Shown: positions 33,479-42,068 of the stretch, piece by piece
Layout of the letters: each line of letters starts with the position of its first letter
Numbering within the stretch: position 1 is the stretch's first letter
NCBI RefSeq assembly: GCF_003054555.1
Contig: NZ_CP026304.1
Location: 1,798,001 to 1,862,000 of the forward strand
Reading direction: 5' to 3'
Length of the DNA: 64,000 bases
Origin: Streptomyces lunaelactis
GTDB taxonomy: Bacteria; Actinomycetota; Actinomycetes; Streptomycetales; Streptomycetaceae
Position numbers and translations under genes: made by a program
Notes under the pieces: model-generated
What the model saw: the letters and a program-made list of their open reading frames with translations, nothing else
Told to the model about the DNA's origin: nothing
Databases searched by the model: none

Positions 33479-34500
33479 GCGAGCGCCCGTCGCACCGGTT
33501 CTCCGTGGTGATCTGCGTCTATACCGAGGACCGCTGGGACGACATCCTCGCGGCCGTCGACTCGGTACGGAAGCAGTCACTGCCTGCCCTCGAGACGCTG
33601 CTCGTGGTCGACCACAACGCGGCCCTGCTGGCGCGGCTCGGCAAGGAGTTCAAGGAGAGCGCGGCACACGGTGAGGGGGTGCGGGTGCTCGCCAACGCGG
33701 GCCCCCGTGGCCTCTCCGCGGGCCGCAACACCGGAATCGCCGCCGCGCGCGGCGAGTTCGTCGCCTTCCTCGACGACGACGCCGTGGCCGAGCGCGACTG
33801 GCTGCGGTACTTCGCCGAGGGGTACGACGACCGGCTCGTGATGGCCGTCGGCGGCCGGACGATGGCCGCCTGGGCATCGGGCCGCAGGCCCGTCTGGTTC
33901 CCCGAGGAGTTCGACTGGGTCGTCGGCTGTACGTACCGGGGGCTGCCGCGCGGCAAGGTGCGCGTCCGCAATGTCCTGGGCGGCAATGCCTCCTTCCGGC
34001 GCAGCGCGTTCGACGCCTCCGGCGGCTTCGCCACGGGCATCGGGCGCGACGGCGACAAACGGCCGCTGGGCTGCGAGGAGACCGAACTGTGCATCCGGCT
34101 GGCCAAGGCCGTGCCGGACGCGGTCCTGCTGATCGACGACCGCGCGGTGATCCACCACAAGGTCCCGGCCGTCAGGGAACGGTTCGGCTACTTCCGCACC
34201 CGCGCCTACGCCGAGGGCCTGTCCAAGGCGCTCGTGGCCAAGAGTGTGGGGGCGGACAAGGGACTCGAGTCCGAGCGCCGCTACACCACACGGGTACTGC
34301 CGGCCGGAGTCGTACGCGGGCTGCGCGACGCGGCGCTGGGCCGCCGGGGCGGCGTGGGCCGGGCCGGTGCGATCGTCACCGGGGTCGCGGCGGCGGCGGG
34401 CGGCTATGTGGTCGGGAGCGTGCGTGCCCGTGGGGGCGGCGCCACGTTCTCCTCCGGTCCCATCGCGGCAGAACCGGTCATGGGAGGTATGTCCGGGTGA
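33475..34500 (+). CDS. Family 2 glycosyltransferase, 341 aa
   Basis: The start is an unusual TTG at 33475, overlapping the previous stop (TTGA) and preceded by GGGGAGAGG. GT-A motifs are 'FSVVICVYTEDRWDDILAAVDSVRKQ' (near the N-terminus), 'GLSAGRNTGIAAARGEFVAFLDDDAVAERDWL' (about residues 78-110, with the DDD metal site) and 'GCEETELCIRL' (near 200). A Gly/Ala-rich hydrophobic stretch near the C-terminus ('IVTGVAAAAGGYVVGSV') may contact the membrane. It overlaps the deacetylase start by four bases. It probably acts in sequence with the first transferase on a surface glycan. Confidence 0.87.
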   Translation: MSERPSHRFSVVICVYTEDRWDDILAAVDSVRKQSLPALETLLVVDHNAALLARLGKEFKESAAHGEGVRVLANAGPRGLSAGRNTGIAAARGEFVAFLDDDAVAERDWLRYFAEGYDDRLVMAVGGRTMAAWASGRRPVWFPEEFDWVVGCTYRGLPRGKVRVRNVLGGNASFRRSAFDASGGFATGIGRDGDKRPLGCEETELCIRLAKAVPDAVLLIDDRAVIHHKVPAVRERFGYFRTRAYAEGLSKALVAKSVGADKGLESERRYTTRVLPAGVVRGLRDAALGRRGGVGRAGAIVTGVAAAAGGYVVGSVRARGGGATFSSGPIAAEPVMGGMSG

Positions 34501-35297
34501 ACCAGCCGGTGCCCATTCTGATGTACCACGCCGTCGGACACCGCCCGGCGCAGGCCGCGTACGGTCTGTCCGTCTCGCCCGAAGCCTTCGCCGAGCAGAT
34601 GGAACTGCTCGGCGAGCGCGGGTTCACGCCCGTCACCACCGCCCAACTGGGCGCTGCCTGGCGGGCGGCGGGCGGACCGTTGCCGCGCCGGCCCGTCCTG
34701 ATCACCTTCGACGACGGCTACGAGGGCGTGCACCGGCACGCCCTCCCCGTCCTCGCCAAGCACGGCTTCGCCTCGACCCTCTTCGTCTCGACCGGCTGGC
34801 TGCGCGGTGCGTACGAAGCGGGCGGTGCGCTCGACACGATGCTCGACTGGGACCAGGTGCGCGAACTGGCCGCGGCGGGCACGGAGATCGGCGGCCACAC
34901 CCACACCCATCCGCAGCTCGACCAGCTCGACGACGACCGCCTCCGGTACGAGACGGTCCGCTGCCGGGACATCATCGCGGACGAGCTGGGCGCCGGGCCG
35001 GTGTCGTTCGCCTATCCCTACGGCTACTCCAGCCGCCGGGTGCGGCGTACGGTCCGGGCGGCCGGTTTCGCCCAGTCGCTCGCCGTCGGCAACGCGCTCG
35101 CCGTACGCCGCCAGGGGCCGTACGCCCTGGAGCGGGTGACCGTGCGGCGCACCACCGGTATCGAGGAGTTCGAACAGCTCGTCGTGGGCAGATCCATCGC
35201 CCGCAACTTCGCCAGGGACCGTGCACTGACCAAGGGTTACGCCGTGGTGCGCCGGGCCCGCAGGGCCGGCGGGCTGATCCGCCGGGTCAGGACCTGA
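34497..35297 (+). CDS. Polysaccharide deacetylase (NodB domain), 266 aa
   Basis: A carbohydrate esterase family 4 protein. The catalytic base motif 'LITFDDGYEGVHRHALPVL' (about residues 68-86) and the metal ligand motif 'IGGHTHTHPQLDQL' (about 130-143, H-x3-H) are intact; 'FAYPYGYSS' follows. No signal peptide is visible, so it is either cytoplasmic, acting on a lipid-linked glycan, or exported in another way. The GTG start overlaps the previous stop (GTGA) after GGGAGG. It completes a three-gene coupled operon (two glycosyltransferases plus deacetylase), which suggests synthesis of a deacetylated surface polymer. Confidence 0.9.
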   Translation: MNQPVPILMYHAVGHRPAQAAYGLSVSPEAFAEQMELLGERGFTPVTTAQLGAAWRAAGGPLPRRPVLITFDDGYEGVHRHALPVLAKHGFASTLFVSTGWLRGAYEAGGALDTMLDWDQVRELAAAGTEIGGHTHTHPQLDQLDDDRLRYETVRCRDIIADELGAGPVSFAYPYGYSSRRVRRTVRAAGFAQSLAVGNALAVRRQGPYALERVTVRRTTGIEEFEQLVVGRSIARNFARDRALTKGYAVVRRARRAGGLIRRVRT

Positions 35298-35419
35298 TGG
35301 CGGAGCCGAACGACAGGAACCGGCGGCGTTCGACCGCCGCCGGATCCCCTCACCCGGACGCCTCGCGTCAGCGGTCAAAACACCGTGCACACAGCGGTCC
35401 CGTGCCGGATCATGGGCGC

Positions 35420-36514
35420 ATGTCTGCCAAGCCTCAGGACGCTCTGCCGATCCGGCTCAACGTCGACGACAGCGATTCACCATCGGACGTCGTCGACGCG
35501 CTGTTCCTCGGCCGCTTCGCGACGGGCGAGCAGCCTCACTCCCACAGCTCCACCATCGACCGCGTCAAGCCCGGCGCCTCTCTGCTGCCGCCGTCCGCTT
35601 GTGTGCTGCGCTCCGCGCGCGACGACGACCGCAGCGCCACGCTCGCCGAGGGCGACGGCTGGACGCTGCTGATCTCCCGCTGGAACCGTGGCGCCGATGT
35701 CATGGTCACCGCGGTCAGCTCCGAGCTCGCCGAGAAGGTCCTTGGCCAGGCGACCGACGGCGCCACGGACGAGCCGGAACCGCAGCCGGAGAACGTGACC
35801 ATGGGGTTCTGGTACGTCTCGCCCCGGCGCGGCCCGTACCGCACCACCCGCCAGATCGCCGCCGGGACCTGGGACGAGGTCCGGCCCAACTACACGGCGC
35901 CGGTGGCCGATGCCATGGACCGGCTGATGAAGGTGACGCCGGACGACATCTCGGGCCGGCTGCTGCTGCTCCACGGCCCGCCGGGCACCGGCAAGACCTC
36001 GGCGCTGCGGACGCTGGCCCGCTCCTGGCGTGACTGGTGCCAGGTCGACTGTGTGCTCGACCCGGAGCGGCTCTTCAACGACGTCGGCTATCTGATGGAC
36101 ATCGCGATCGGCGAGGACGAGGGCACGTCGAAGGGTCGTTGGCGGCTGCTGCTGCTCGAGGACTGCGACGAGCTGATCCGCGGCGAGGCCAAGCACACGG
36201 CGGGCCAGGCCCTGTCCCGGCTGCTCAATCTGACGGACGGCCTGCTGGGCCAGGGCCGTAACGTCCTGGTGGGCGTGACCACCAACGAGGACCTGGAGCG
36301 CCTGCACCCGGCGGTGGTCCGCCCGGGCCGCTGTCTGGCCCGGATCGAGGTGGGTGCGCTGACCCGCGAGGAGTCGGTGAACTGGCTGGGCACGGAGGAG
36401 GGCGTGGGCCGCGAGGGCGCGACGCTGGCGGAGTTGTACGCGCTGCGCCGCGGCACGAGCCCGGCGTCGGTCCCATCCCAGCACGACGGCGCGGACGCGG
36501 GCCTGTACCTGTGA
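35420..36514 (+). CDS. AAA-family ATPase with DUF5925-like N-terminus, 364 aa
   Basis: The N-terminal 160 residues ('IRLNVDDSDSPSDVVDALFLGRFATGEQPH...') match the DUF5925-type extension. An AAA module follows with Walker A 'LHGPPGTGKTSALRTLARSW' (about residues 185-200), Walker B 'LLLLEDCDELI' (near 245), and sensor/arginine elements 'VGVTTNEDLERLHPAVVRPGRC'. Such ATPases remodel a protein partner, but none is obvious here. ATG 35420 is preferred to an in-frame ATG at 35297 that overlaps the deacetylase stop, because the conserved domain begins just after 35420. Two repeat copies follow the stop. Confidence 0.85.
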   Translation: MSAKPQDALPIRLNVDDSDSPSDVVDALFLGRFATGEQPHSHSSTIDRVKPGASLLPPSACVLRSARDDDRSATLAEGDGWTLLISRWNRGADVMVTAVSSELAEKVLGQATDGATDEPEPQPENVTMGFWYVSPRRGPYRTTRQIAAGTWDEVRPNYTAPVADAMDRLMKVTPDDISGRLLLLHGPPGTGKTSALRTLARSWRDWCQVDCVLDPERLFNDVGYLMDIAIGEDEGTSKGRWRLLLLEDCDELIRGEAKHTAGQALSRLLNLTDGLLGQGRNVLVGVTTNEDLERLHPAVVRPGRCLARIEVGALTREESVNWLGTEEGVGREGATLAELYALRRGTSPASVPSQHDGADAGLYL

Positions 36515-36524
36515 GCCTGGGTCA

Positions 36525-36616
36525 AGCCCCGCCGGCGATTGAGGCGCGAGGCCTGGGGCGGAGCCCCGAAAAGAGCCCCGCCGGCGATTGAGGCGCGGGG
36601 CCTGGGGCGGAGCCCC
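36525..36616. repeat. Two tandem copies of the interspersed intergenic repeat
   Basis: AGCCCCGCCGGCGATTGAGG begins each copy and GGGGCGGAGCCCC ends it (36525-36567 and 36574-36616). They are in the opposite orientation to 18478-18520. They separate the convergent ATPase and GntR genes and could terminate both. Confidence 0.8.
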
Positions 36617-36627
36617 AGCAAGGGACC

Positions 36628-37002
36628 TCAGCCCTCGTACACCGCCCGCAGCGCGTCCTCGACCGCCGCCCCCGCAGCCGCCCGGCTCAGCCCAAGTCGC
36701 CGCGCCTGCTCCGCATACGCCGCCGCCGCGGCCGCCGCCTGCCGCTTCGCCGCATCCCCCGCCGCCGCGACAAACGTGCCGTTCCGGCCGCGCGTCTCGA
36801 TCACCCCGTCGGCCTCAAGCGCGCGATACGCCTTGGCCACGGTATTCGCGGCGAGCCCCAGCTCCTCCGCGAGCCCTCGCACGGTCGGCAGCCGGTAGCC
36901 CACAGGCAGCTTGCCCGAGCGCGTCTGCTTCGAGATCTGGGCACGCAGCTGTTCGTACGGGGCGTCGGCCGCACCTGCATCAATGGCGATCTTCAAGGTC
37001 AC
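36628..37002 (-). CDS. GntR-family regulator, YtrA-like, 124 aa
   Basis: A short GntR protein: one winged helix-turn-helix (about residues 12-75, 'PYEQLRAQISKQTRSGKLPVGYRLPTVRGLAEELGLAANTVAKAYRALEADGVIETRGRNGTFV') plus a 45-residue helical alanine-rich tail. This is the YtrA subfamily layout, which often controls ABC exporters. No such exporter is adjacent. The GTG at 37002 follows GGGGGAG. It is divergent from the acetyltransferase gene. Confidence 0.87.
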   Translation of the reverse strand: MTLKIAIDAGAADAPYEQLRAQISKQTRSGKLPVGYRLPTVRGLAEELGLAANTVAKAYRALEADGVIETRGRNGTFVAAAGDAAKRQAAAAAAAYAEQARRLGLSRAAAGAAVEDALRAVYEG

Positions 37003-37058
37003 CCGCCGATTCTCCCCCACCGCCGCAAAATGGGAGGCGACGCCACCCGGCAGGCCCG

Positions 37059-37064
37059 TACCGT
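37059..37064 (+). promoter_or_regulatory. -10-like TACCGT, probable leaderless start of the GNAT gene
   Basis: TACCGT ends eight bases before the ATG at 37073, and no ribosome binding site is present, which suggests that transcription begins at or near the start codon. Confidence 0.4.
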
Positions 37065-37072
37065 CGCTCCCC

Positions 37073-37993
37073 ATGACATTGATCGTCCGTGATTTCCGCA
37101 TCGAGGACGCCGCATCCGTGTCCGCCGTCAGGCGGGCCGCTCTCCCCTACATGGTGACGACCCCCGAAGCCATCGTCTTCGCCGTGGAGACCGCCAACCC
37201 GGCCAAGAAATACCGGCTGTTGATCGCCGAGAAGGACGGGGAGATCATCGGCACGGCCCATACCGGCGTCGCGTACGACTCCAGCGAGCCGGGCCAGTCC
37301 TTCGTCACCCCGCACGTCCACCCGGCCCACCGCGGCCAGGGCGCCGGCGCGCTGATCCTGCGGACCGCCGAGGAGCATCTGACGGCCGAGGGCGCGAGGA
37401 CCGTCTACGCCTGGGTCATGGACGAGCCGGAGTCCCGGTCCTTCGCCGAGAAGCGAGGCTACCGGCCGACGCGCCCGGCCCACTTCCAGCGTCTGGACCT
37501 GCGGGGCGGCACGCTGCCCCCGCTGCCGGAACTGCCCGCGGGCGTCGAGCTGCGTACCGCCGCGGACTTCGAGGCCGATCCGCGGCCGATCTTCCGGGCC
37601 GACGCCGAGGCCACGTCGGACGAGCCGAGTGATATCAGCGCGGACTTCGACGACTACGAGGACTGGATCAGCCACACCTGGAACAACCCGCTACTCGACC
37701 GTGAGCTCAGCACGGTCGTGCTGGTGGACGGCGAGGTCGCGGCCTTCACCGCGGCCCAGTCGGACGGCGGCACCCGCTACATGTCCGGCATGACCGGCAC
37801 GCTGCGTGCCCACCGCGGCCGGGGATTCGCGAAGCTCGCCAAGACCGACTCCCTGCGCCGTGCCCGCGCGGCCGGCCATGCGGAGGCGTTCACCAGCAAT
37901 GACGGCGACAATGGACCCATGCTGGCCGTCAACAAGTGGTTCGGCTACGAGATCTGCGCCACGGAGGTACGTCATGTCCGCACCCTCGGTTGA
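37073..37993 (+). CDS. Double-domain GNAT acetyltransferase, 306 aa
   Basis: Two GNAT folds in tandem. The N-terminal one (about residues 5-150) has the acetyl-CoA loop 'VHPAHRGQGAGALILRTAEEHL' near residue 84. The second (about 165-305) has a weaker loop 'LRAHRGRGFAKLAKTDSLRRARAAGHAEAFTSND' near 245. It would transfer an acetyl group to an amine on a small molecule or protein; the substrate is unknown. The start appears leaderless. The gene overlaps the following DUF402 gene by 20 bases. Confidence 0.88.
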   Translation: MTLIVRDFRIEDAASVSAVRRAALPYMVTTPEAIVFAVETANPAKKYRLLIAEKDGEIIGTAHTGVAYDSSEPGQSFVTPHVHPAHRGQGAGALILRTAEEHLTAEGARTVYAWVMDEPESRSFAEKRGYRPTRPAHFQRLDLRGGTLPPLPELPAGVELRTAADFEADPRPIFRADAEATSDEPSDISADFDDYEDWISHTWNNPLLDRELSTVVLVDGEVAAFTAAQSDGGTRYMSGMTGTLRAHRGRGFAKLAKTDSLRRARAAGHAEAFTSNDGDNGPMLAVNKWFGYEICATEVRHVRTLG

Positions 37994-38456
37994 GGTGCGA
38001 CTGGTCAAGGCCGGCGCGACGAAGATCCGTTACCCCGCCGAGGTGGTCGCCGACGACGGAACGCGCCTCACGGTCCGCGCTCCGTGGGCGGGCGACGGCG
38101 TCCGCGACTTCGGCTTCGTGCGGTTCGAGGCGGGCGATGTCTTCACCGAGTACTACTGGCGGGACCGCTGGTACGCGGTGAAGGAGGTCCGCAGCGGCGA
38201 CGGCACGCTGAAGGGCTGGTACTGCGACATCACCCGCCCCGCCGTCCTCGACGGCGGGGAGCTGGTGGTCGAGGACCTGGACCTCGATCTGTGGGTGTCG
38301 GCGGACGGAACATCCGTACTGCGCCTGGACGAGGACGAGTTCGAGGCGAGCGGCCTGGCCGCCCGCGACCCGGAGGCCGCGGACCGCGCCCTGCGGGCTC
38401 TCGACGAGCTCGAACTCCTCGCCCGCGAGGGCGGGTTCACGGCTCTGCTCACCTGA
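37974..38456 (+). CDS. DUF402 domain-containing protein, 160 aa
   Basis: A single DUF402 (FomD-like) fold: 'IRYPAEVVADDGTRLTVRAPW' near residues 18-38, 'YYWRDRWYAVKEV' near 62, and the acidic metal-binding part 'WYCDITRPAVLDGGELVVEDLDLDLWVSADG' (about 82-112). Characterised members (FomD, Ntdp) are Mg- or Mn-dependent nucleoside di/triphosphatases. The conserved aspartates and tyrosine for that are present. It starts with GGAGGT inside the acetyltransferase gene, so the two are coupled. Confidence 0.87.
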   Translation: MSAPSVEVRLVKAGATKIRYPAEVVADDGTRLTVRAPWAGDGVRDFGFVRFEAGDVFTEYYWRDRWYAVKEVRSGDGTLKGWYCDITRPAVLDGGELVVEDLDLDLWVSADGTSVLRLDEDEFEASGLAARDPEAADRALRALDELELLAREGGFTALLT

Positions 38457-38484
38457 GCCGGAGCGTAGTCGGCCAGGGCATGCC

Positions 38485-38589
38485 TTGTCCGGGACGGACT
38501 ACCGGCTGAGTGAGCTCGGCCAGGAGGCGTGCGCCGCACTGGCCGGGCTCACTCGGTGGTCCGAGCACTGGGCTCGCGACGGGAAGTAG
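38485..38589 (+). pseudogene. C-terminal fragment of a HxlR-type regulator
   Basis: About 34 codons read 'DYRLSELGQEACAALAGLTRWSEHW' and end in TAG. This is the wing and last helix of an HxlR (MarR-like) regulator. No start or recognition helix is present upstream, where the DUF402 gene ends 28 bp before. It is a deletion remnant between the DUF402 gene and the tctA end. Confidence 0.5.
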
Positions 38590-38608
38590 CGGTGGTGGGC
38601 CGCGCCGG

Positions 38609-40105
38609 TCACGCCGCCGCGTTACGACGGCGGATGATCACCTTCTTCAGCAGGGGCCAGGCGAGCAGCACGGCGATCACGACATACACCGTCACCGAGA
38701 AGGGCGTGTTGACCAGCCCCGTCACACTGCCGTCGCTGATCTGGAGCGCACGACGCAGCTGCTGCTCGGCGGCCGGGCCGAGGATGACGCCGATCACGGC
38801 CGGCAGCACGGGAAGTCCGTACCGCCGCATGCCGAAGCCGATCAGACCGATGATCAGCAGGATCACCAGGTCGAGCGCCTCGCCGCCGACCGCGTACGCA
38901 CCGACCGCCGCGAAGAAGAGAATGCCCGCGTAGAGGTACGGGCGCGGGATGCGCAGCAGCTTCGCCCACACCGGCGCCAGCGGCAGATTCAGCGCGAGCA
39001 GCAGCACCATGCCCACGAAGAGCGAGGCGATCAGACCCCAGACCAGGTCCGGCTCGCGCTCGAAGAGCAGCGGTCCGGGCTGGATTCCGTACTGCTGGAA
39101 GGCCGCCAGCATCACGGCCGCGACCGCCGTCGTGGGCAGGCCCAGCGTCAGCATCGAGACCAGGGTGCCCGCGGCCGAGGCCGAGGCAGCCGACTCCGGT
39201 CCGGCCACGCCCTCGATCGCTCCCTTGCCGAACTCCTCCTTGTGCTTGGAGAGCCGCTTCTCGGTGACGTACGAGAGGAAGGTCGGGATCTCCGCGCCGC
39301 CGGCCGGGATCGCGCCGAACGGGAAGCCGATGACCGGACCGCGCAGCCAGGACTTCCAGGTGCGCCTGACGTCGGACCTGCCGAGCCAGGGCCGGCCGAC
39401 CGGGATGGGCTCGCCGCTGCTGCGCCGCAGATGGGCCGCGACCCACAGGGCCTCGCCGATCGCGAAGAGGCCGACCGCGACGATCACCACGTCTATGCCG
39501 TCGGCGAGTTGGAGCGAGCCGAAGGTGAGCCGCTGCTGGCCGGTCATCTGGTCCAGGCCGACGAGCCCGAGGGTGAGTCCGATCAGCAGAGATGCCAGCC
39601 CGCGAATACGTGAGGAGCCGAGTACGGACGTGACCGCGATGAAGGCGAGCACCATGATCGCGAAGTAGTCGGGGGCACCGATGTCCACGGCCAGTTCGGC
39701 GACGGTCGGGGCGAGTACGACCAGCAGGATGGTGCCGATCATGCCGCCTGCGAAGTGGCCGACGGCGGCGGCCGCGAGGGCCTGTGCGCCGCGGCCCGCC
39801 TTGGCCATCGGATTGCCTTCCATCGCCGCGACCACGGCGGCGCTCTCACCTGGCGTGTTGAGCAGGATCGAGGTCGTGGAACCGCCGAACATCGCGCCGT
39901 AGTAGATGCCGGCGAACATGATGAACGCGCCGGTCGGCTCCAGTCCGTACGTCACGGGCAGCAGCAGTGCCACCGCCATCGCGGGCCCGATGCCGGGCAG
40001 TACGCCGATCGCCGTGCCGAGCAGCACGCCTATCGCCGCCCAGAGCAGATTGATCGGGGTCAGCGCTGTGCCGAACCCGTCGATGAGGGAGTTGAGAGAG
40101 TCCAT
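38609..40105 (-). CDS. tctA: Tripartite tricarboxylate transporter large permease TctA, 498 aa
   Basis: The large membrane subunit of a TTT transporter that works with a periplasmic-type binding protein (TctC) and a small permease (TctB) to import carboxylates. The family pattern is clear: about eleven to twelve helices, '[21 protein letters not shown]' near residue 30, '[45 protein letters not shown]' (about 66-110), and '[15 protein letters not shown]'. Full length. The partners are missing: only the last 40 codons of tctB remain upstream and no tctC is present, so the transporter is probably non-functional or needs partners from elsewhere. Confidence 0.92.
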   Translation of the reverse strand: MDSLNSLIDGFGTALTPINLLWAAIGVLLGTAIGVLPGIGPAMAVALLLPVTYGLEPTGAFIMFAGIYYGAMFGGSTTSILLNTPGESAAVVAAMEGNPMAKAGRGAQALAAAAVGHFAGGMIGTILLVVLAPTVAELAVDIGAPDYFAIMVLAFIAVTSVLGSSRIRGLASLLIGLTLGLVGLDQMTGQQRLTFGSLQLADGIDVVIVAVGLFAIGEALWVAAHLRRSSGEPIPVGRPWLGRSDVRRTWKSWLRGPVIGFPFGAIPAGGAEIPTFLSYVTEKRLSKHKEEFGKGAIEGVAGPESAASASAAGTLVSMLTLGLPTTAVAAVMLAAFQQYGIQPGPLLFEREPDLVWGLIASLFVGMVLLLALNLPLAPVWAKLLRIPRPYLYAGILFFAAVGAYAVGGEALDLVILLIIGLIGFGMRRYGLPVLPAVIGVILGPAAEQQLRRALQISDGSVTGLVNTPFSVTVYVVIAVLLAWPLLKKVIIRRRNAAA

Positions 40106-40230
40106 AAAGCACTCCCATCAGCGGGCCACCCGGCAGCGGAACACCGAGCAGGTTGTCGAAGACGAAGTAGGTGACCAGGGAGAGGACCGCGGCGATGAGC
40201 GGATCGCGGTCGAGGTGGCGGCTGCCGAGG
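40106..40230 (-). pseudogene. C-terminal remnant of tctB
   Basis: The minus strand reads '[38 protein letters not shown]', the last helix and end of a TctB small permease, placed directly before tctA as in intact operons. The N-terminal three helices are gone. The upstream boundary coincides with the broken start of a response-regulator gene on the other strand, marking a deletion junction near 40230. The frame has no stop before tctA begins. Confidence 0.6.
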
Positions 40231-40610
40231 GCTGAGGGCTTCACGGTCGTCGGGGTGGCCCACAGCGGCGCGGAAGCGCTGCGCGCGGCCGAGAGGCTTC
40301 GGCCTGATCTCGTACTGCTCGACATCTATCTGCCTGATATGGACGGGATCAACGTGCTGCGGGAGCTGCGCGCGGCGGAGGAGCGCGACGAACTGCGCGG
40401 GAGCGTGGACGTCCTGTTCATCACGGCCGCGCGGGATGCGGGCCTTGTACGGGCGGCACTGCGCGCGGGCGCCCTGCACTATCTCGGCTCACTGTCACGG
40501 GTCAGCGCGCGGCGGTATCTGGAGTACTTCGTGGAGACGGGGCGGGTGGAGGTGACGCTGCGGTACGGGGGACGGGGCGTCCGGAGCGGCGGTACCGGCG
40601 GATCGGCTGA
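40231..40610 (+). pseudogene. Broken CitB/DctR-type response regulator
   Basis: The receiver domain starts mid-way ('GFTVVGVAHSGAEALRAAERLRPDLVLLDIYLPDMDGINVLRELRA') and retains the phosphoacceptor aspartate in 'LLDIYLPDMDG', but it lacks the first strand and the acidic pocket. After 'GALHYL' the sequence jumps to the last part of the output helix-turn-helix ('SRVSARRYLEYFVETGRVEVTLRYG'), so about 80 residues are missing. A +1 shift then restores 'GTGRPERRYRRIG' and a stop at 40608-40610. Three lesions make this a clear pseudogene. Such regulators normally control the adjacent tct operon. Confidence 0.7.
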
Positions 40611-40773
40611 CGACGGGCCGACTCCGCCGGCCATGCTGTGCGGACGGAGCCACTCGCCCGCCTGCGCACCCGCGCACCGATCGCGGTCGCGGTCGCCGCA
40701 GTGTCCGTGGTGCTGGGTCCTGTCGTACTCGCTGGGGCCGTGCCTCGGGCACCGCGCAAGGCGTGGCCGCGGT

Positions 40774-41580
40774 TCAGCTGTCCCCTTCAGGCGCGGGGTG
40801 GGTGACCCGGAGTTTCGACTGTCCGTGCGGCAGCCGCTCCCAGTCGTCCATGAAGCCGGCGACGAGACCGTGCTTCTCGGCCAGCGCGATCAGCGTCTCT
40901 GTGCGGTAGTAGAAGTCCTCACCGAGCACCCGGTGTTCGCCTCCCTCGGTGCGGTCGTAGGTGAAGTCGAAGAAGCCGCCGGGGGCCAGCACCCGTCCGA
41001 CGTGCGAGAGGCATTCGTCGATGACCTCCAGCGGTGAGTGCGAGAACACGCTGTGCGCGTGCACCACCGTGAACCAGGCGTCGGGAAGGAAGTCCAGCGT
41101 CAGATTGTCGACGGGTGTCAGGTACGGCATCTTGTCCTGAAGGCCGTAGTGGACCAGGGTCTTCTTGGCCTCGATGAGGATGTCGGGCGAGATGTCGATC
41201 CCCACGTAGTGGCCGGGCTCCAGGTGCTCGATGAACCGCCACCCGGCGCGCAGGTTGCCGCACCCGATCTCGAGCATCCGGTCCTGCGGCTTCAGCCCGT
41301 GCCGCACCAGGTAGTCGAACTGCAGCTGCCCGATGGCCAGCCAACGGTCGTGCGACGGCCCACCACCGACGGCCGCCTCCGGACTCCTCGCGGTGTCCGA
41401 TGCCATCACGGCCCGGTAGTAGGCGACGTGACTCCCGCGATGCCGGAACCACAGCCAGCCGTCCCGGCCCGCCCGTCGAAGGTACGGCAGCACACGCCGC
41501 GGATGCCGCAGCGCGTATCGCACCTTGTGCCCCAGTCGTGAGCGGTTCCGCGACAGGCGCGAAGGGGGTGTCCTGTGCAT
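40774..41580 (-). CDS. SAM-dependent class I methyltransferase, 268 aa
   Basis: A Rossmann-fold methyltransferase: motif I 'MLEIGCGNLRAGWRFIEHL' (about residues 98-116), 'YVGIDISPDILIEAKKTL' (motif II region), 'WFTVVHAHSVFSHSPLEVIDECLSHVGRVLAPGGFFDFTYDR' (motifs IV-V). The N-terminal 80 residues are basic ('RNRSRLGHKVRYALRHPRRVLPYLRRAGRDG') and may bind nucleic acid or membrane. ATG 41580 is chosen because GGAGG lies seven bases before it; an upstream ATG is weaker. The substrate is unknown. The gene stands alone. Confidence 0.85.
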   Translation of the reverse strand: MHRTPPSRLSRNRSRLGHKVRYALRHPRRVLPYLRRAGRDGWLWFRHRGSHVAYYRAVMASDTARSPEAAVGGGPSHDRWLAIGQLQFDYLVRHGLKPQDRMLEIGCGNLRAGWRFIEHLEPGHYVGIDISPDILIEAKKTLVHYGLQDKMPYLTPVDNLTLDFLPDAWFTVVHAHSVFSHSPLEVIDECLSHVGRVLAPGGFFDFTYDRTEGGEHRVLGEDFYYRTETLIALAEKHGLVAGFMDDWERLPHGQSKLRVTHPAPEGDS

Positions 41581-42068
41581 GTCGGCCTCCGGTGCCATCC
41601 GTGGGCTGCCCCTGCGCGGATGCTAACCACCCGTGCCCAGACACGCCCCTCGGCCAGCTGCCCGCCCGCCGGCGCAGTACACCCTCCACCGGACTTCCGG
41701 CCCGTGCCCGGAATCGGCCGCCTCCCTCGTTCGGGAAGGCCGTTCGGCCGAGTGCCGCGTCGGCGTGGTGACGGCGGTGCGAATCGTCGCGCTTGCCGCT
41801 CGCTGCGCCGGGGAGACGCGAGGAGGCGGCCATGAGCACCTGGGAGAATCAGCGAATGACCAGCACTCGGCGCCATCGTGAACGCTCCTCATCCCTGAGC
41901 GGGATCTTCGCCGCACACTTGCAGGTGTTCCGGTTCTACCGCGACGGCACTGTCCTCGACGTGCTCGTACGCCCGGCTCCACAACCTGGATGATGCTGAG
42001 GCCATCGCACGCGGCCTGCTCGCCCGGCACCCTCACGGAGGGGCCGGGCGCTGCTGTTCCCAGCGTTC
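41581..42068. other. Intergenic region without a convincing full gene
   Basis: Nearly 490 bp between the methyltransferase and the RibD-type gene. A short open frame with a strong ribosome site (41832-41993) is annotated separately. The rest has no recognisable domain. One frame after it reads 'LHNLDDAEAIARGLLARHPHGG' (about 41970-42040), protein-like but without a start, suggesting a shifted remnant. Confidence 0.4.
41832..41993 (+). CDS. Small hypothetical ORF, 53 aa, possibly a frameshifted gene start
   Basis: The ATG at 41832 follows GAGGAGG at an ideal distance. The product is basic in its first half (TSTRRHRERSS) and hydrophobic later ('IFAAHLQVFRFYRDGTVLDVLV'). No family is recognised. 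Protein-like sequence continues in another frame just beyond the stop, so the frame may be the front of a broken gene. Confidence 0.3.
   Translation: MSTWENQRMTSTRRHRERSSSLSGIFAAHLQVFRFYRDGTVLDVLVRPAPQPG

Noticed and set aside
35297..35419. Upstream ATG (overlapping the deacetylase stop) as start of the AAA ATPase
   Set aside because: It would add 41 basic, low-complexity residues before the conserved N-terminus. ATG 35420 fits the domain start better, although this is not proven.
40611..40773. GTG-started frame with one hydrophobic stretch (IAVAVAAVSVVLGPVVLAGAV)
   Set aside because: It has no ribosome site and no recognisable family, and it stops within about 60 codons. It could be another remnant, but the evidence is too thin.
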